A stretch of DNA of 64,000 nt from Acidithiobacillus_B sp049965315 (GTDB lineage Bacteria > Pseudomonadota > Gammaproteobacteria > Acidithiobacillales > Acidithiobacillaceae): NCBI RefSeq assembly GCF_049965315.1, contig NZ_JBMFWL010000004.1, positions 20,136-84,135 on the forward strand. The letters are read 5' to 3'. How positions within the stretch are numbered: the stretch's first letter is position 1; each line of letters begins with the position of its first letter. The position numbers and the translations under genes were made by a program. Positions 61,485 through 64,000 of this stretch are shown here, piece after piece. A model generated the notes under the pieces. That model searched no databases. It was not told the DNA's origin and was given only the letters and a program-made list of their open reading frames with translations.

Positions 61485-62116
61485 AACTTGACGCCGCGGA
61501 CGATCTTGGGCCGGCCCTGGGCGATGCGGTGGCGGTTGGAATCGCGCAGGGAATAGACGCAGCCGCAATATTCCTGCTGGTAGAAGCTTTCTTCCTTGGC
61601 AATCTCGATCATGCGCTGGCTGCCGCCGCCCTTGCGCCAGTTGTAGGTCCAGTACTGCAGGCCCTCGTGGCGGGCGGCGGCGCGTTCGCCGCAGGCGTTG
61701 ATCTGGGCCATGTCCTTCCAGCGGGAGATGCCCAGGGTGCTGGTAAAGACCGTGAAGCCGTGTTCTCTGGCATAGAGGGCGGAGCGCTCGAAACGCATGT
61801 CGAAGCAGGCGGTGCAGCGCGCGCCCCGTTCCGGCTCCCATTCCAGGCCCTTGACCCGTTCAAACCAGCGGTCCTTGTCGTAATCCAGGTCCACGAAGGG
61901 TACGCCGAGCTTTTCCGCATAACGGATATTCTCTTCCTTGCGCAGTTCGTATTCCGCCGTGGGGTGGATGTTGGGATTGTAGAAAAGGACGGTGAAGTCG
62001 ATACTGGCAGCACGGATGTCGTCCATGATGGGTCCGGCGCAGGGGGCGCAGCAGGAATGCAGGAGGATCTCCTTGCTGCCGTCCGGGGTGTGCAGGGGGG
62101 CTGGGGCTTTGCTCAT
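61418..62116 (-). CDS. queH: Epoxyqueuosine reductase QueH
   Basis: Reduces epoxyqueuosine to queuosine in tRNA, 232 residues. It carries the Cys motifs LLHSCCAPCAGP and CTACFDMRF, and QEYCGCVYSLRDSN. These Cys bind Fe-S clusters in QueH, the non-homologous replacement of QueG. Its 3' end overlaps the convergent GyrI-like gene. Confidence 0.93.
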   Translation of the reverse strand: MSKAPAPLHTPDGSKEILLHSCCAPCAGPIMDDIRAASIDFTVLFYNPNIHPTAEYELRKEENIRYAEKLGVPFVDLDYDKDRWFERVKGLEWEPERGARCTACFDMRFERSALYAREHGFTVFTSTLGISRWKDMAQINACGERAAARHEGLQYWTYNWRKGGGSQRMIEIAKEESFYQQEYCGCVYSLRDSNRHRIAQGRPKIVRGVKFYGRDEASGAVSPEAATGISKR

Positions 62117-62264
62117 GATCCTTCCTTTTCCGGAAATATTCGCCAGTCGAGCCGGAAGGCGGCGCGCCCGGCGGCTCCTGAGCCACGTTGCGCTGCTGCG
62201 ACTTGACCAGTCTTGGTTGTCATTCTACCGTTTTTCGCAGGACCTGGAAGCAAGGGAGATAGCC

Positions 62265-62594
62265 ATGGACCAAGATCTTCAACACGCGCATTGCGTACCC
62301 TGCGAAGGCGGGGTCGCGCCCCTGGACGCGGAACGGGTGGGGCTTCTATTACGCTCGCTACCCCAATGGGAAGCGGCGGGGGAGGCGATCCGCCGGGAAT
62401 TCCGCTTCAAAAACTTTTACGAAACCATGGCCTTCGTGAATGCCGTGGCATGGATTTCGCACCGGGAGGACCATCACCCGGACCTGGAGCTGGGTTACAA
62501 CCGCTGTCTGGTGCGGTACAGCACCCACGCCATTGGCGGCCTTTCGGAAAATGATTTCATCTGCGCCGCCCGGGTGGATGCGCTGCTGACATGA
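62265..62594 (+). CDS. phhB: Pterin-4a-carbinolamine dehydratase
   Basis: A 109-residue PCD/DCoH protein that recycles the pterin cofactor. The ISHREDHHPDLELGYNRCLVRYSTHAIGGLSENDF segment (quoted in part) contains the conserved His pair and Trp. AAGGGAG precedes the ATG at about eight bases. It overlaps the next gene by four bases. No phenylalanine hydroxylase is in the window, so its partner is unknown. Confidence 0.93.
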   Translation: MDQDLQHAHCVPCEGGVAPLDAERVGLLLRSLPQWEAAGEAIRREFRFKNFYETMAFVNAVAWISHREDHHPDLELGYNRCLVRYSTHAIGGLSENDFICAARVDALLT

Positions 62595-63163
62595 TGGGGG
62601 CGGGAAGGCGCGTCCGTGAGACGCTCATCGCCGCGCTCGTGGCGGTGATCCTGGGGGGTGCGCTCTGGTTGTGGCTGCAGCCGGCGGGGCAGCGACTCTT
62701 GCAGATTGCCATGCCGCCCGTCACCCTGCCGTCGCTGCAGGGCCAGCCCGTTTCCCTGGAGGGGTTTCGGGGCAGGGTGCTGCTGGTCAATTTCTGGTCG
62801 ACGAGCTGCCCTGGCTGCATCGCCGAGATCCCGGACCTGGTGGCCTTGCAGCAGCACTTTGCCGGGGCCCCCTTTACCGTGATCGGCATCTCCATGGCGG
62901 GCGATGAGGAAACGCAGGTGGCGGCGCTGGCCGCGCGCTTGGGTATGGATTATCCGCTGCTGATGGATCCGCAGGGAAAGGCGGCGCAGGCCTTTGGCTC
63001 GGTGAATCTGACGCCCACTTCCTTCCTGGTGGATGCCCATGGCCATATCGTGGAGCGGCAGGTGGGCGCCTTTCCGCTCAAACAATGGGAGCAGCGCATT
63101 GGGACGCTGCTCCCGGTACCGCAACGGCCGATGGAGAAGGATTCTCCGGGCGATGCTGCCTAA
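62591..63163 (+). CDS. TlpA/ResA-type membrane-anchored thioredoxin
   Basis: A 190-residue periplasmic thioredoxin. One N-terminal helix (LIAALVAVILGGALWLWL) anchors it. The active site is CPGC in WSTSCPGCIAEIP, and a cis-Pro occurs in LTPTSFLVDAHGHIV. It would reduce haem-binding or Cys-rich proteins, as in cytochrome c maturation. It overlaps the previous gene, and the start is ATG at 62591 or 62594. Confidence 0.9.
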   Translation: MMGAGRRVRETLIAALVAVILGGALWLWLQPAGQRLLQIAMPPVTLPSLQGQPVSLEGFRGRVLLVNFWSTSCPGCIAEIPDLVALQQHFAGAPFTVIGISMAGDEETQVAALAARLGMDYPLLMDPQGKAAQAFGSVNLTPTSFLVDAHGHIVERQVGAFPLKQWEQRIGTLLPVPQRPMEKDSPGDAA

Positions 63164-63456
63164 CTGGCGCTGCGCAGGAGCGGACGCATGCCGCCGCGTA
63201 CCTGACGCTGGATAAAAGCGGCCCGGCCGGATTCGCGCTTGTCGATCTCGGCGGCGCATTGGGAGTCCACCATGGCGGCGGTGCTGAGGAGCAGTTCCAG
63301 TTCGCAGAGATCGACTTTGGGCTGGGTGAGCGCCTCGGGGGCGACATTCATTTGATCGCCCACCTGCCAGAACATGCGCGCATTCCACATCTTCATACGC
63401 ACCTTTGGGTCTTGAAAGAGCTTGACGCAACGTTCGTTTACGGCCTTGGGATCCAC
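63160..63456 (-). CDS. Hypothetical protein
   Basis: A 98-residue soluble protein of unknown function. The GTG at 63456 is preferred: AAGGAGG lies six bases before it, while the in-frame ATG at 63462 abuts that site and the one at 63474 contains it. It has three Cys (ERCVKLF, DLCELE, SQCAAE). It converges with the TlpA-like gene by a four-base overlap. Confidence 0.6.
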   Translation of the reverse strand: MDPKAVNERCVKLFQDPKVRMKMWNARMFWQVGDQMNVAPEALTQPKVDLCELELLLSTAAMVDSQCAAEIDKRESGRAAFIQRQVRGGMRPLLRSAS

Positions 63457-63618
63457 TTCCATCCTCCTTCTCATCGCTGGTTGGACATGCCGACCCGGTT
63501 CGGGCCGCAGAATTCTTCTAAGGATACGCGAAAATGGGGTAAAAAAGCGATGGCTTACAGGGGTTTTGAGGATTCATTTATTCCATGGCCGGATAGATTT
63601 TGATCGTGCGTGAACCTC

Positions 63619-63780
63619 GCTATGGCGGTTGGCAAAGGCGTTTCTTGCTCCGGCGGTCCTTGCCTGTCGTTCTAGGGCTCATCCCGCTGGCGGTTGAAAA
63701 CTCGCCCTCTGGGCTCAAACAGTTCGCCTGCCGGGCGCGGGCCGAGGTCGCGGCAAAACGCCTTTGCCAACCGCCATAGC
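63619..63780. repeat. 162-bp element with perfect 25-bp terminal inverted repeats
   Basis: The first 25 bases (63619-63643, beginning GCTATGGCGGTTGGCAAAGG) are the exact reverse complement of the last 25 (63756-63780). The 112-base interior is GC-rich and carries no frame of note. It looks like a MITE or a similar nonautonomous element. No target duplication is obvious. Confidence 0.75.
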
Positions 63781-63786
63781 CACGAA

Positions 63787-63809
63787 AGAAACCCCGCGTA
63801 AGCGGGGTT
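63787..63809 (-). terminator. Rho-independent terminator of the right-edge gene
   Basis: AACCCCGC and GCGGGGTT form an 8-bp stem with a 4-base loop, followed on the minus strand by TTCTTTCG-like T-rich bases. It is 29 bases after the gene's stop and directly adjoins the inverted-repeat element. Confidence 0.7.
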
Positions 63810-63837
63810 GGGGACTGGGTGAAGGCTCCGGGAGTCG

Positions 63838-64000
63838 TCAGGAGCCCGTTTTCATGTTGATGTTCTGGTTGATGGCCAGTTCAGGGTTGTAGAGGTATTC
63901 GATGTTGCCCTGTTCCACCTGCTTGAGGTAGTTCTGGAAGTCGGCCTTGGCCTTGTCCCAACTGATGCCCATCTTCTCCACCAGGTCTTCGCAGGGGGAG
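63838..64000 (-). CDS. C-terminal end of an unidentified protein
   Basis: The last 53 residues of a minus-strand gene that enters from the right edge. They read EDLVEKMGISWDKAKADFQ, then YLKQVEQGNIEYLYNPELA, ending NINMKTGS. I cannot name the family from this part. A Cys (SPCEDL) is at its left. A terminator lies just past the stop. Confidence 0.6.
   Translation of the reverse strand, partial: SPCEDLVEKMGISWDKAKADFQNYLKQVEQGNIEYLYNPELAINQNINMKTGS

Larger units (their letters stand above)
63475..63837. other. 363-base gap with an inverted-repeat element
   Basis: No gene is seen. It holds the 162-bp inverted-repeat element (63619-63780) and a terminator for the gene at the right edge. The first 140 bases hold nothing recognised. 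Confidence 0.6.

Overview
The window is a dense, GC-rich bacterial chromosome segment with mostly housekeeping genes. The rplU-rpmA-obgE and ffh-rpsP-rimM-trmD-rplS clusters, the glyA-nrdR-rib-nusB run, ubiquinone genes (ispB, ubiX, ubiB), a type IV pilin and MlaE/MlaF-type lipid transport genes all point to a gram-negative proteobacterium. Gene content and order resemble Acidithiobacillus and relatives (class Acidithiobacillia). That assignment is from memory of the families, not from a search.

Layout: 0-2 kb holds the obgE start, rpmA and rplU on the minus strand, divergent ispB, and tRNA-Pro(CGG). 2-9 kb holds a lipoprotein, a PP0621-like protein, an O-antigen ligase-like protein, a phosphomannomutase and an FtsI-like transpeptidase with two small coupled genes. 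9-18 kb holds the ABC-F protein Uup, a uracil-DNA glycosylase, the ffh/rpsP/rimM/trmD/rplS cluster, an unknown 403-residue gene, ogt and xerD. 18-21 kb (minus) holds a DegP-type protease and a YbbN-type thioredoxin. 21-25 kb is a formaldehyde/aldehyde detoxification operon (YqhD-like dehydrogenase, S-hydroxymethylglutathione dehydrogenase, S-formylglutathione hydrolase) behind a promoter with a TetR-like palindrome. 25-31 kb is glyA-nrdR-ribD-ribE-ribB(X)-ribH-nusB. 31-45 kb mixes envelope genes (Sel1 protein, LapA, OmpA-like, MlaFE, mpl), ubiB, thiSG, ubiX and a minus-strand operon of an unknown protein, a ThiF/MoeB-type E1 and a catalytically dead-looking JAMM protein.

45-49 kb, just after tRNA-Ser(GCT), is the accessory part: an AbiEii-like nucleotidyltransferase with a small coupled partner, an HTH-Sel1 protein next to three copies of a heptamer, a type IV pilin behind a sigma-54-type promoter, a pilin pseudogene fragment, and an RHH/MazF toxin-antitoxin pair. 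49-56 kb returns to core genes (trxA, rho, rpmE, malic enzyme, AI-2E family transporter, leuA) interrupted by an RHH/PIN toxin-antitoxin pair. 56-64 kb holds hxlR/gst, small unknown genes, an aquaporin, a thioredoxin-like/ampD/GyrI-like operon, queH, a pterin carbinolamine dehydratase, a TlpA-like thioredoxin and, near the end, a 162-bp element with perfect 25-bp inverted ends.

The most unusual items are the E1/pseudo-JAMM operon, the pilin locus with its decayed second copy and repeated operator-like motif, the AbiEii-like protein with an altered active-site Asp, and the 162-bp inverted-repeat element. Nothing here is proven to be a new system; each needs the stated check.
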